Source of the DNA: DATAUD01 sp035511075
GTDB taxonomy: Bacteria; Verrucomicrobiota; Verrucomicrobiia; Limisphaerales; Palsa-1400
DNA length: 64,000 nucleotides
Assembly: GCA_035511075.1 (NCBI GenBank)
Contig: DATKFW010000015.1
Span: 124,001-188,000, forward strand
Direction of reading: 5' to 3'
The notes under the pieces were generated by a model. That model made no database searches. It was given only the letters and a program-made list of their open reading frames with translations, and was not told the DNA's origin. Each line of letters starts with the position of its first letter. The first letter of the stretch is position 1. The translations under genes were made by a program, and so were the position numbers. Shown here piece after piece: positions 1 to 8,602 of this stretch.

Positions 1-1360
1 GTGAATAAATCCAGTGTTGAAACGCGTCCACGGTCGCGATCCACGGGAAAATTTCCACGATACCCTCGAGGTGCTCCCGCCGGGCGCGCCGGGCGTCGTC
101 GGGCGGATAGAATTTTTCGATGAATTGGTTGCAAAGCAATTCCATGCTCATGGAGGCGACTTCGCAAAACTCAATCGGCGCGTCGCGGTAGGCGAATAAA
201 TCCTCATCGCGCATGGCCAGCGTATGAAAGGCGTGGCCGGCCTCGTGAAAGAGCGTCTCGACATCGCGTTGCATGCCCACGGCGTTCATGAAAATAAACG
301 GAAGGCGGACTTCCGAGAGCGTGGACTGATAGCCGCCGGGGGCTTTGCCTTTGCGATTGTCCAGGTCCAGAAGCCGCATTTCGCGCATGAGACGAAAATC
401 CCGCGCCATTTCGTCGTCGAGCTGGCTGAAAATCTCCTGGGTGTCGGCGACCAGGGTTTCGACTTTGTCGAACGGGCGCAGGGCCGGTTTGTTGGAGGGA
501 TCGACGGCCAGGTCCCACGGGCGCAAGGCGGGGAGGGCCAATTGCTTCCGGCGCTCCGCCTGCAACTGGCGCAGCGCGGGCATATCCGCCTTCTCGATGG
601 CTTCGTGAAAATTCAGGCAATCCTGCGGCGTATAGTCAAAGCGTCCCAGGGCCCGAAACGCATACTGCAAATAATCAGGGAAACCCGCGTTGGCGGCGAT
701 CTGCTCGCGCAATTTGAGCAATTGCTCAAAGATGGTTTCGATTTTCTCCGCTTCCTGCAGGCGCCGGTTGGTGGTCAACTCCCACGCTTCCTGGCGCAAC
801 GCCCGGTCTGGTTCCTCGAGATAACGGCCCATTTGCACCAGGGTCCGTTCCTCTCCCTGGAAACGGACCGTCAGGGAACCGATGAGTTTTTGGTATTGCT
901 GAGTGAGCTTGGCCGTCTGGGTTTCCAGCGCGACATTCTCAGGGCGGAACAATTCGACCTGCACTTGGGTGCTTCTGCTAAACACGAAATAGCGGTCCGC
1001 CGGCAGTTGAGACCGCAACGGATGTTCCAGGAAGAGTTTGGCCAGCGCGAATTGGCGCGGCTTCAATTCCGGTTCGACGTGTTCGACAAAATGCAGGTAA
1101 GCCGCCTCGGCTTCCGGGCTGTCGGTGTGACAGGTCATGGCGATGTAGCGGCGGGAACCCTCTTCATTGAGCGCGGCGCCCAATTCGCCGCAGTTCAGCA
1201 GCCACTGTTCCAAATCCGCCGGGGAGCGGCACTGGCCGGCTTTGGCATCCAGTTGATCGAATAACGGGGCGATCTGGCGCCAGTCACCCAAATCAATCTT
1301 CTCCGGCACGAAACTCCTGGGCCGGTACGCCGGTAAACGTTGGAACGGTAACAAATCCAT
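1..1360 (-). CDS. pepF: M3-family oligoendopeptidase (PepF-like), C-terminus cut by window edge
   Basis: Zinc metallopeptidase of the M3 (oligoendopeptidase F/thimet) family, expected to cleave short peptides in the cytoplasm. The reverse-strand frame is open from an ATG at 1360 to the window edge, giving about 453 residues. The zinc motif reads LFHEAGHAFHTLAM, with the HExxH starting at residue 372, and a conserved EFCEVASMSMELL stretch follows that supplies the third zinc ligand. Family members are roughly 560-600 residues, so the last 100-150 residues lie outside the window. The N-terminus (MDLLPFQRLPAYRPRSF) matches the usual start of bacterial members. It is followed on the same strand by no other gene in view; pgsA lies 96 bases upstream and is co-oriented. 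The family call is strong. The PepF subfamily is inferred from the motif context. Confidence 0.9.
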   Translation of the reverse strand, partial: MDLLPFQRLPAYRPRSFVPEKIDLGDWRQIAPLFDQLDAKAGQCRSPADLEQWLLNCGELGAALNEEGSRRYIAMTCHTDSPEAEAAYLHFVEHVEPELKPRQFALAKLFLEHPLRSQLPADRYFVFSRSTQVQVELFRPENVALETQTAKLTQQYQKLIGSLTVRFQGEERTLVQMGRYLEEPDRALRQEAWELTTNRRLQEAEKIETIFEQLLKLREQIAANAGFPDYLQYAFRALGRFDYTPQDCLNFHEAIEKADMPALRQLQAERRKQLALPALRPWDLAVDPSNKPALRPFDKVETLVADTQEIFSQLDDEMARDFRLMREMRLLDLDNRKGKAPGGYQSTLSEVRLPFIFMNAVGMQRDVETLFHEAGHAFHTLAMRDEDLFAYRDAPIEFCEVASMSMELLCNQFIEKFYPPDDARRARREHLEGIVEIFPWIATVDAFQHWIYS

Positions 1361-1456
1361 GCAGCAAGATAGTGAGTGGTGCGGCGTCATTTTCCAATAA
1401 GGATTTCACGACGGCCCGGCCAAGTTCATCGGGCCGCCCCCGTCTGGTTCGGCCAA

Positions 1457-2050
1457 CTAACGCGGCGGGTTGTGCTCCGCGGTGGCCGTGCTGGAGGGAT
1501 GAGCGCTTAAATGGCGGACGCCGTCATATAAGTAAAACGCTCCCGAAAGGGCGGTCAGCGCGCCGGCGGCGACAATCAGCCATGGCAGCGGCCCCGGCGG
1601 CCATTTCAACAATATCCAGAGCACGGTCGCCATTTGCAGGACAGTCGCCATCTTGCCGGAAAGGCGCGGCCGGACCTTGACTTCCGTCCCCATGTAATGA
1701 AAAAGGGCAAGGCCGAGAACCAACAGCGCATCGCGACTCAGGATTATAATCACGAGCCAAACTGGCAGATGTGCGAGGTAAGGGTCATTCCTCCGGCTCA
1801 ACAGAATGACGGCCGAAACCAACAAAAGCTTGTCGGCGAGCGGATCCAGGATGGCCCCCAACTGGCTGCGTTGATTGTAATGTCGGGCAATATAGCCGTC
1901 CACGGCGTCTGCCGACGCAGCCAAGGCGAAGGCAAGGACTGCGATGGCGCGAATGTACTCCTCGCCGGTGTCCCCATAGTAGATGACCTCGACGATGAAA
2001 ACCGGCACGAGCAGAATCCGTCCGATGGTGATTTTATTGGCCGTGGTCAT
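1457..2050 (-). CDS. pgsA: CDP-diacylglycerol--glycerol-3-phosphate 3-phosphatidyltransferase
   Basis: Inner-membrane enzyme that makes phosphatidylglycerophosphate, the committed step to phosphatidylglycerol and cardiolipin. It belongs to the CDP-alcohol phosphatidyltransferase family. The signature is present as DAVDGYIARHYNQRSQLGA followed by ILDPLADK, giving the DGxxARx8GxxxDxxxD pattern that binds Mg2+ and CDP. Several hydrophobic helices surround it (for example RILLVPVFIVEVIYYG and LPVWLVIIILSRDALLVLG). I start at the ATG at 2050 (MTTANKITIGRILLVPVFI) because family members begin almost directly at NxxTxxR; the longer open frame to 2191 adds an unrelated 47-residue stretch. At 197 aa it has the normal length. 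A polysaccharide-export gene lies 64 bases upstream on the same strand, so cotranscription is possible. Confidence 0.93.
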   Translation of the reverse strand: MTTANKITIGRILLVPVFIVEVIYYGDTGEEYIRAIAVLAFALAASADAVDGYIARHYNQRSQLGAILDPLADKLLLVSAVILLSRRNDPYLAHLPVWLVIIILSRDALLVLGLALFHYMGTEVKVRPRLSGKMATVLQMATVLWILLKWPPGPLPWLIVAAGALTALSGAFYLYDGVRHLSAHPSSTATAEHNPPR

Positions 2051-2114
2051 TGCTTCAACCGGCCGAAATGGTCCCCCGCCCCAAAAAATCAGAATTCGCC
2101 GATGCGCTGGGCCG

Positions 2115-2747
2115 CTAGAGCCATGAGAATTTCTCGGGCACGAAAATAATGTCCATCGGCTTGAGCGTGAAAGGATCGGACGGTTCGCCATGTTTCAACA
2201 CCTTATTGAGGTTCAGCCGGAATCGTTCGGTGGTGCCGTCGGGCTTCGTGCGAATGATCATGACGCGTTTTAGATTGGATCGGGTCGTGTCGATACCGGC
2301 CTCGAGCACGGCTTGCAGCGGTGTGAGGACACGGTCGGAGGTGAGTTTGCCGTTATGCCCGATGGCGCCAGTGACATAAATTGTAAAAATTGAAGAGGGG
2401 ACCGAGACCGTAACCTCTTTATCGAGAAGCTGCGTATCGTACAATTTGAGGAGGGACTCCTCAAGTTCATGCGGCGTCATGCCCGCGACGTAGATTTCGC
2501 CGATGGGTTCCATCGTAATCTTGCCGTCGCGCCTGATCGTCTGCGTGCTGTCGAGCTTGGGGGCTCCGGGAAAGGCGATGTGGATCGTATCCCCTTCGTG
2601 AAGAACGAGCGACTCGTTGCTGTTTGTGGTCTGGGGTTCGGGACTGAAATGAGTGATGGGTGGATGACTCTGACACCCAGCCAGGAAAGCTGCCAACACC
2701 AGGGCGAAGGCCGCTTGCGTCATCCGATAAAATGATTTGTTCAACAT
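2115..2747 (-). CDS. Polysaccharide biosynthesis/export outer-membrane lipoprotein (Wza-like)
   Basis: Predicted lipoprotein of the Wza/GumB polysaccharide-export family, which forms the periplasmic and outer-membrane exit for exopolysaccharide. The N-terminus is a lipoprotein signal with lipobox LAGC near residue 22, followed by a polar linker. The Poly_export domain is recognisable from VLHEGDTIHIAFPGAP through RRDGKITMEPIGEIYVAGMT. A ligand-binding SLBB-like part follows (VSVPSSIFTIYVTGAIGHNG) and the C-terminus is PMDIIFVPEKFSWL. The start at 2747 is supported by a strong AAGGAG ribosome-binding site 6 bases upstream. The 210-aa length is that of the short family members that lack the C-terminal barrel helix. 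No tyrosine kinase or polymerase gene is adjacent, so it is an orphan export component here. Confidence 0.88.
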   Translation of the reverse strand: MLNKSFYRMTQAAFALVLAAFLAGCQSHPPITHFSPEPQTTNSNESLVLHEGDTIHIAFPGAPKLDSTQTIRRDGKITMEPIGEIYVAGMTPHELEESLLKLYDTQLLDKEVTVSVPSSIFTIYVTGAIGHNGKLTSDRVLTPLQAVLEAGIDTTRSNLKRVMIIRTKPDGTTERFRLNLNKVLKHGEPSDPFTLKPMDIIFVPEKFSWL

Positions 2748-3084
2748 TCTTTGCTCCTTCCAACGCCGGCACGGGCGCCAATGACAAATTTTCGTTTCGA
2801 CAGACTCCAGTGAAGGATGACCGGGCGCGGATTTCAAGCTTATTTTTATTGTCCAGTAAATAGTCAGGTTGACTCCGGGAGAACCCGTCGAATGGACACT
2901 TCGTATGTGGCCGGGCGTTTGCAAAATTCGCAAGGCTGCGCAAAGTCCGCCGCATTGAGCGGGTTGGGGATCGGCCACATGGCGTCGGAGCGGCGGTTTC
3001 ACATTCACAATTGCGCGAAGGCGTTTTGCAATTTTGCGATTCAACCGCTTCGCGTCCCTTGGCAATACCCATGCTAAAGGAGGC
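2748..3084. other. Divergent intergenic region
   Basis: No gene seen. The stretch separates two divergent exported-protein genes and should hold both promoters. It contains an inverted repeat CGCGAAG (3014-3020) / CTTCGCG (3048-3054). Next to the downstream start it has a small hairpin, CCATGC (3069-3074) / GCATGG (3083-3088), with an AAAGGAGG Shine-Dalgarno in the loop. Confidence 0.5.
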
Positions 3085-5112
3085 ATGGTTGACTGCGGAA
3101 TATTCTCGGGCAAACGGCTCCGGACGCTCCTGGTAGCGCTGGCGTTGTTGCCCGCATTTTGTTTCCCAGCCCAAGCTTTTCAAAGTGTTTTGCTGGCTTG
3201 GAATCCAGACACGGACCCTGCCACTCTTGGGTACACGCTTTCCTACGGAACCAACAGCGGAGATTATGAAAATCAAATCGATGTCGGCACTAACACGAGT
3301 ATCCTGGTTTCGGGCTTGGTGGAAGGTCAGACCAATTACTTCGTCGTCGCCGCGTATGGCGCTCAAGATGTGCAAGGGATCCCGTCCAGTCCGATTTCGT
3401 ATATTGTTCCCAGCGCCGGTTCCCTGCAGGTAAAGCTCAACGCAGCGGGCGCTCAATGGTCTGTGGACAATGGAGCCTCGCAGAACAGTGGGGCAATTGT
3501 CTCCGGATTATCGGCCGGTCCCCATTCTGTAACATTCAGCACGGTAAGCGGTTGGATCACGCCTGCCAGTCAAACCATTTCCATAGCCGGCAATCAAACA
3601 AACTCGATTTTCGGGACCTATGTGGCCGTGCCTCAAACCGGTTCCCTGCAAGTCACGCTCAACGTAGCGGGTGCTCAATGGGCCGTGGATAAAGGAGTTT
3701 TGCAAACCAGCGGCGCAGTCGTGTCCGGGCTTTCGGTGGGTTCGCATACTGTAACATTCAGTGCGGCAACCGGTTGGGTCACGCCCGCGAGCCTGACGGT
3801 TTCCGTTGCCGACAACCAGACAAATTCACTCACTGCCAACTATGTGGCCGTGTCGCAAACCGGCTCGTTGCAGGTGACGATTGCTCCAGCCCAAGCCAGC
3901 AGTGCGGGTGCGCAATGGGCGGTTGACAACGGCGCTTTCCAGAGCAGTGGAGCGAGCGTCACCGGATTGTCCCCGGGCGCGCATACGGTGACATTCAGCG
4001 CCGTGAATGGTTGGACAACGCCCGCCAGCCAACAGATTACCGTGACGAGCAACCAGACCGCGACGGCGACCGGAACTTATGTCGCGCGGAGTCTCAGTGC
4101 CGCGATGGGAGGGACCTATAATGGTTTGTTTTTCCCTGCCGATGCCGTTACGGAAACCACATCGGGGATGCTTAACGGGCTGATCGTCAAGACGAACGGC
4201 AGATACAGCGGAAAGATACTCCTCCGCGGAAGCAGCCTGCCCATCAGCGGAACATTCGATGACTCCGGACATGCCAGCGAGGTGATCGCGCGCGGACCCA
4301 GGCTCGGCGGCGCATTAACGTTGGACATGACGCTGACCTGGAATAACTCGCTGGTGGGAATCGTCGGGACCGTGTCCGGCACTAACGGGGGCCCCTGGGT
4401 GGCCAACCTTCTTGCCGATCCTGCCGCAACCAGCGCCCAATCCTATCAATACACCTTGCTCTTTCCACCGACGACGAACTCCCTGCTTGAAACGCCGCCG
4501 GGCTTTGGGTACGCGACAATTACAAACCACGACGGAAAAGCCACTGTTGCAGGCGCATTGGCCGACGCCGCCAGCTTCAGCCAGCATGTTCCGGTTTCCG
4601 CGGATGGTTCACTTCCCCTTTACGTGGCGTTTGGCACCAATGAACTGCTGTTGGGCTGGGTTACCAATCTTTACAGTGAAACTCCCGGCGGGGCAATCGC
4701 TTGGATCAAAGGCGGTTCGGTGAAGTCCGTGAATTACAAACGAGGATTTACCAATCTAGTTGCGGTAATGGGTTCCGTCTGGACAAACCCGGCTCCCAAA
4801 CAAGCGGCCATTGACCTGGCCAATGCTCCGTTGACCTTTTTCGGCGGCGGACTGACCGAGCCGCTGGATTACATGGTGAGCGTAGCGACAAATAACACCG
4901 TCGAAGAATCGGGAGCTTCGTCAACAACCTCCCTCACCGGCACCATCGAGCGCAAGACGGGATTGGTGCAAATCGCTTTTGGAAACGGAGATGGGAAGGC
5001 CACGCAGAGAGCGTATGGAGCGGTCCTGCAAGACTCCCAGATCGCTGGCGGCTACTTTATGACCCAGACCAATGGCGGGGCGTTTGAGTTGCGTTCCGGT
5101 CTGTCTGAATGA
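3085..5112 (+). CDS. Secreted fibronectin-III / triple PEGA-like repeat protein
   Basis: Predicted exported protein of unknown function, 675 aa from the ATG at 3085. The signal peptide is clear (GKRLRTLLVALALLPAFCFPAQA). It is followed by a fibronectin type III-like domain (about residues 35-110; ends GIPSSPISYIV). Then come three tandem PEGA-like beta modules of about 74 residues, each with a GSLQV...GAQWxVDxG...G.HTVTF.....GW.TPAS pattern. The C-terminal 340 residues contain repeated GTYNGLFF and GKATVAGALADAASF-type blocks seen in large secreted verrucomicrobial proteins. The start codon is awkward: an AGGAGG lies only one base before the ATG and both sit in a small hairpin. The alternative TTG at 3034 would place a long non-hydrophobic stretch before the signal peptide. 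A surface or matrix role is inferred. Confidence 0.8.
   Translation: MVDCGIFSGKRLRTLLVALALLPAFCFPAQAFQSVLLAWNPDTDPATLGYTLSYGTNSGDYENQIDVGTNTSILVSGLVEGQTNYFVVAAYGAQDVQGIPSSPISYIVPSAGSLQVKLNAAGAQWSVDNGASQNSGAIVSGLSAGPHSVTFSTVSGWITPASQTISIAGNQTNSIFGTYVAVPQTGSLQVTLNVAGAQWAVDKGVLQTSGAVVSGLSVGSHTVTFSAATGWVTPASLTVSVADNQTNSLTANYVAVSQTGSLQVTIAPAQASSAGAQWAVDNGAFQSSGASVTGLSPGAHTVTFSAVNGWTTPASQQITVTSNQTATATGTYVARSLSAAMGGTYNGLFFPADAVTETTSGMLNGLIVKTNGRYSGKILLRGSSLPISGTFDDSGHASEVIARGPRLGGALTLDMTLTWNNSLVGIVGTVSGTNGGPWVANLLADPAATSAQSYQYTLLFPPTTNSLLETPPGFGYATITNHDGKATVAGALADAASFSQHVPVSADGSLPLYVAFGTNELLLGWVTNLYSETPGGAIAWIKGGSVKSVNYKRGFTNLVAVMGSVWTNPAPKQAAIDLANAPLTFFGGGLTEPLDYMVSVATNNTVEESGASSTTSLTGTIERKTGLVQIAFGNGDGKATQRAYGAVLQDSQIAGGYFMTQTNGGAFELRSGLSE
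3418..4090 (+). repeat. Three tandem coding repeats of about 222 bp
   Basis: Three copies of a PEGA-like module, starting at 3418, 3640 and 3862 (GGTTCCCTGCAGGT-type openings). The period is 222 bp between the first two pairs, and the third copy carries a short insert (APAQASS). Nucleotide similarity is still visible between copies, indicating internal duplication in the secreted-protein gene. Confidence 0.85.
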
Positions 5113-5166
5113 GGGCGCCATCGCACAGACCGAGCCTCGATTTATCGATTTTCACGGATTTACGGG

Positions 5167-5194
5167 AAACCCCTATCCTCCGGAGGGGGGTTTT
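5167..5194 (+). terminator. Hairpin with T-run after the repeat-protein gene
   Basis: AAACCCC at 5167-5173 can pair with GGGGTTT ending at 5193, around an inner CCTCCGGAGG palindrome (5177-5186), and TTTT follows. It lies 55 bases after the stop codon at 5112 and before infC. Its form fits a Rho-independent terminator, though the U-tract is short. Confidence 0.5.
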
Positions 5195-5316
5195 GAAACA
5201 ATTATTTGACTTGCGAAAATTTGAAAAGTGGGTTTAATAACAGTGTAGTCGGGCTATGCCCGCCAGTTGAAGAAAAATGTATTGTACATGAACATATTCG
5301 AACCCGTGAGGGCCTC

Positions 5317-6039
5317 TTGAGTCGCCCTTTCACTCCTCGCAGTTTTTCTCCGTCCACCCCGTTCACTCGTGTTAACGGGAAAATTCGTGCCCGTGAGGTG
5401 CGAGTTATCGACACGGACCAAAAAAACCTCGGCGTCATCTCTTTGGGCGACGCCATAACTCTGGCTCGTGCCAAAGGGGTCGATTTGGTCGAGATTGCAC
5501 CCAATGCCGCGCCGCCAGTGTGCCGGCTGGTTGATTTCGGGAAGTACCGCTATGAATTGGCGAAGCAGGAAAAAGAGGCCCGCAAACATCAGCACGCCAA
5601 TAAGGTCAAGGAAATCCAGATCAGCCCCAACATCGATCCCCATGATTTCGGCGTCAAATTGCAGCACGCGATCAACTTTCTCTGCGAGGACATGAAGGTC
5701 AAGGTGACCCTCCGCTTTCGTGGACGCGAAATGGCGCACAAAGAATTTGGGTTTCAACAGGTTGAGAAATTGGTCAAGAACCTCACTTCCTACGGACATC
5801 CCGACGCCCCGGCCAAGCTCATTGGCAAGGGCATCAACGTCATGCTCAGCCCATTGCCTCGGGCCAAACGCGGAAAAAACCCGCGGCAACCCGGGCAGGA
5901 TGGCGAACCGGATCGCGCGCCGGTTATCGAGGAGGACAACGACGACGCTCCCAAAGCGGAACCGGCGGGTCAGGCTTCAGCCGCCAACGGAAAGCCATTC
6001 AGCAATGACGCCTTCGCCAATCTGGAATTGAAACCGTAG
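5317..6039 (+). CDS. infC: Translation initiation factor IF-3, probable TTG start
   Basis: IF-3 binds the 30S subunit, prevents subunit rejoining and proofreads start-codon selection. The N-domain is clear (RVNGKIRAREVRVID, VDLVEIAPNAAPPVCRLVDF, GKYRYELAKQEKEARKHQ). The C-domain follows (KEIQISPNIDPHDFGVKLQH, VKVTLRFRGREMAHKEFGF). The frame is open from an ATG at 5206, but conservation begins at SRPFTPRSF. A TTG at 5317 sits 5 bases after GAGG, so I place the start there (240 aa). Family knowledge: infC often uses rare start codons for autoregulation by IF-3. An in-frame ATT eight codons upstream (5293-5295) is a further candidate but has no ribosome-binding site. The last 55 residues are an acidic, Pro/Ala-rich extension beyond the usual 180-residue core. 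rpmI/rplT do not follow, unlike the common arrangement. Confidence 0.92.
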   Translation: MSRPFTPRSFSPSTPFTRVNGKIRAREVRVIDTDQKNLGVISLGDAITLARAKGVDLVEIAPNAAPPVCRLVDFGKYRYELAKQEKEARKHQHANKVKEIQISPNIDPHDFGVKLQHAINFLCEDMKVKVTLRFRGREMAHKEFGFQQVEKLVKNLTSYGHPDAPAKLIGKGINVMLSPLPRAKRGKNPRQPGQDGEPDRAPVIEEDNDDAPKAEPAGQASAANGKPFSNDAFANLELKP

Positions 6040-6059
6040 GGTTTGAGCGTACCGCTTTC

Positions 6060-6743
6060 CTAGCGGACTTCGAGGTTGTGGACCCACTGGATGGCGTGCT
6101 GGAGCAATTGCGTGCCGTCCTCCAGCTTGAGCTTTTCCTTGATGCGCGCGCGGTACGACTCAACCGTCTTGATGCCCAGGTGCAATTCCTCCGCAATGCG
6201 CCGGGTACCCTGCCCGCGGCCGATGAGTTGAAAAACCTCCAACTCCCGGTCGGTCAGCCGTTCTATCGGAGACCTCTGTTCCTCGGCCCGCCCCAGGACC
6301 ATCTTGTGGACCATGCGGGATGCCATTTTCTCGCTGATATAAATCTGCCCGCTCAACACCTGGCGAATGGCCAGTAGAATTCGCTTTGTGGCTTCCTGCT
6401 TGGTGATGTAACCGCGGGCGCCCGCGCGCAACACCCGTTCGGCATAAAGCGATTCGTCGTGCATGGAAAGAACCAGGACCGGCAGCGACGGGCGCCGGAC
6501 CTGGAGGTCCTTGACCAACTCCAACCCGTGCGTCGTTTTGAGGGTGATGTCGGCGATGACGACGTCAGGTTGCGTCTCCTCGATTTCTTTGAGCGCCTGC
6601 TGCGTGTCTTCGGCTTCCCCACAAACGGCCATGTCGCCTTCGCGCTGGATCAGTTGTGTAAGCCACTCGCGGACCAGGGGATGATCATCGACCAGAAAGA
6701 CCTTGGTCTTGGCTGCCGGGTCGGTTTTTGTTTTGGTGGACAT
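6060..6743 (-). CDS. NarL/FixJ-type response regulator
   Basis: DNA-binding response regulator that pairs with the histidine kinase encoded 48 bases upstream on the same strand. The receiver domain (residues 13-130) has the acidic pair D19-D20, phospho-acceptor D65 (VVIADITL) and the conserved lysine K115 (GYITKQE). The LuxR/GerE helix-turn-helix (about 158-220) reads LTDRELEVFQLIGRGQGTRR then IAEELHLGIKTVESYRARIK. At 227 aa the length is normal. Start at the ATG at 6743. The target genes cannot be read from sequence; the flanking cyclase/barrel pair is divergent from this unit. Confidence 0.95.
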   Translation of the reverse strand: MSTKTKTDPAAKTKVFLVDDHPLVREWLTQLIQREGDMAVCGEAEDTQQALKEIEETQPDVVIADITLKTTHGLELVKDLQVRRPSLPVLVLSMHDESLYAERVLRAGARGYITKQEATKRILLAIRQVLSGQIYISEKMASRMVHKMVLGRAEEQRSPIERLTDRELEVFQLIGRGQGTRRIAEELHLGIKTVESYRARIKEKLKLEDGTQLLQHAIQWVHNLEVR

Positions 6744-6791
6744 GCTTAGTGGTTGTTAAATCGTTGCCGGAAATGGAATTGGTTTGCGCCC

Positions 6792-8429
6792 TCATGGACT
6801 GGCGACGGGCTTGACCGCCAGGAGCGATTCGTCTTTGGCCCCCAGGTTTTGATTGCGGAACGAACACAAAACAATCGTCCCGCCGCCCGCGCCGCGCCGG
6901 ATGTCCAGCAAGGCGCCGATCATTTTCGCGCGGTAATTCATGATGTTCAGGCCCATGCCGGCGCTGGAATTCACGTCCGCCGGGAAACCGACGCCATCGT
7001 CTTTGATTGTCAAGATGACTTCTTCATCCACCGCGCCCAGGGCGATGGAGATGTTTCTGCAATGGCCATGTTTGAGGGCGTTGTTGATGGATTCCTGCGC
7101 GATACGGTAGAGATTGTTCCCGGCCACTTCGTCGTAAATCATTACCCTCTCCTCGACCGAGAAATGACAGGAAATGTTGTTCCGCGCCTGCACCGTCGCT
7201 GTCAATTCCTCGAGGGCCGAAGCCAGCCCATCGACTTCCAGCCGCACCGGATACAGCCCGCGCGCCAGATCGCGCGCCTGGGACACGCCTTCATTGACCA
7301 TTTCGGCGATGATTTCCGCCTGCGCGGCCTCGGGCAATCGATACCGCTCCAGCTTGTCACGCAACAATTCCGCGGCGAAAGCAATGCTCACCAAATGCTG
7401 GCACAAACTGTCGTGCAAATCCTGCCCGATGCGGCGCTGCTCGCGGTCGCTGATTTCGGCGACCTGCTTCTCCATCTGTTTGCGCGCGCTCATGTCCCTA
7501 TACACGACAACCCCGCCCTGAATGTGGCCGTGCTCGTCAATCAGGGGCCGCCCGGTTGCCGCGAGCCACAGCCCCTCGGAGGAATCCGACGGACGCAAAA
7601 AGATTTCCGCGCCGTCAATGACCTCGCCGCGTATCGCCCGCATCAACGGGTGTTGGTCGGTTGGATAGGCCGACAGGGTGTCGGACACGTAGGATTTGAA
7701 ACGCTCCGCGGAATCATCGGTATCCACAATTCCCAACCCTGCGCGGATCAAACGTTCGGCCGCCGGATTGGTCAACAGGATTTTTCCATGGGCATCGGCC
7801 ACGATGACGCCGTCGCCCATGCTGTTCAAGATGGATTGGAGAATGCTGGTCTGCCGGCGCAAGGCGGCTTCGGAGCGGGCCAATTCCCTGGCGCGTTGTT
7901 CCGCGGCGGCGCTGCGATCGGCGACGCGTTGTTCGAGGGTTTCGTTCAGGAGCTTGAGATTGGCCTGGGCCTGGGTGCGTTCGAGGACTTCGGCGCGCAT
8001 GGCCTCATTGGCGCGCGCCAGCTCCTGGGTGCGTTCGCGCACGCGCGTCTCCAGCCCCTCCTGGGCGGCGCGCAACGCCTGCTCGACGCGTTTGCGTTCT
8101 GCCACTTCGCTGGTCAACACCGCCAACAGGCTGAACAGACCGAATCGTTGCAAGGTATTCCACAGAAGCAGCCAGTGCCTGTCGATCGAGCCCGGATCGA
8201 GATACTTGGCGGCGTACCAAATGACGCTGGAAATCAGCGCAACCAGAATTCCGGGCCAGCGCCCGGCAAACCAGGCGACGAAGCAAACCGGGATGAGATA
8301 AAAGACCATGAGGGCCACCATCGGCCCAGTCACATAATCCAACTCGCCGATGTAGATCACCAGGACCAGCCCCGTAAGGACCAGGACTGCCCGGGACCGG
8401 CCATTGAGATACTCGATGATAAGCTTCAC
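6792..8429 (-). CDS. Membrane sensor histidine kinase, PAS + HisKA_3 + HATPase
   Basis: Sensor kinase of the NarX/DegS-like HisKA_3 class, 545 aa, starting at a GTG (8429). It begins with about four hydrophobic helices (residues 12-105; for example LVLTGLVLVIYIGELDYV, MVALMVFYLIPVCFVAWFAG) with little periplasmic loop, so the signal may be sensed in or at the membrane. A charged coiled coil (about 108-190) leads to a PAS domain (about 190-310; MGDGVIVADAHGKILLTNPA). The phospho-acceptor region is REQRRIGQDLHDSLCQHLVS, and the ATPase domain carries NALKHG and IKDDGVGF with a GMGLNIM glycine loop. The response regulator follows directly, forming a two-gene operon. Confidence 0.93.
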   Translation of the reverse strand: MKLIIEYLNGRSRAVLVLTGLVLVIYIGELDYVTGPMVALMVFYLIPVCFVAWFAGRWPGILVALISSVIWYAAKYLDPGSIDRHWLLLWNTLQRFGLFSLLAVLTSEVAERKRVEQALRAAQEGLETRVRERTQELARANEAMRAEVLERTQAQANLKLLNETLEQRVADRSAAAEQRARELARSEAALRRQTSILQSILNSMGDGVIVADAHGKILLTNPAAERLIRAGLGIVDTDDSAERFKSYVSDTLSAYPTDQHPLMRAIRGEVIDGAEIFLRPSDSSEGLWLAATGRPLIDEHGHIQGGVVVYRDMSARKQMEKQVAEISDREQRRIGQDLHDSLCQHLVSIAFAAELLRDKLERYRLPEAAQAEIIAEMVNEGVSQARDLARGLYPVRLEVDGLASALEELTATVQARNNISCHFSVEERVMIYDEVAGNNLYRIAQESINNALKHGHCRNISIALGAVDEEVILTIKDDGVGFPADVNSSAGMGLNIMNYRAKMIGALLDIRRGAGGGTIVLCSFRNQNLGAKDESLLAVKPVASP

Positions 8430-8602
8430 AATGAACAGAGCCAGTTATGCCACTTCCACGGCCAAAAAACAAGGCCGGAAGCTGGTTCAAAACTTGCTTT
8501 AGAGCGGGGATTGTCAATCATGCGACTTGGCGCCGTTTATCATGGAAGAGCTTGTCCATGGGTGCCAGGAGCAAAACTAGAGCTGGAATTCGTAAACCCC
8601 TC

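Noticed and set aside
224..1264. 346-codon plus-strand open frame at the left edge
   Set aside because: Antisense to the truncated M3 peptidase, which has HEAGH and family-wide similarity on the reverse strand.
2467..3456. 329-codon reverse-strand open frame
   Set aside because: Overlaps two good genes in the wrong frame and has no recognisable domain.
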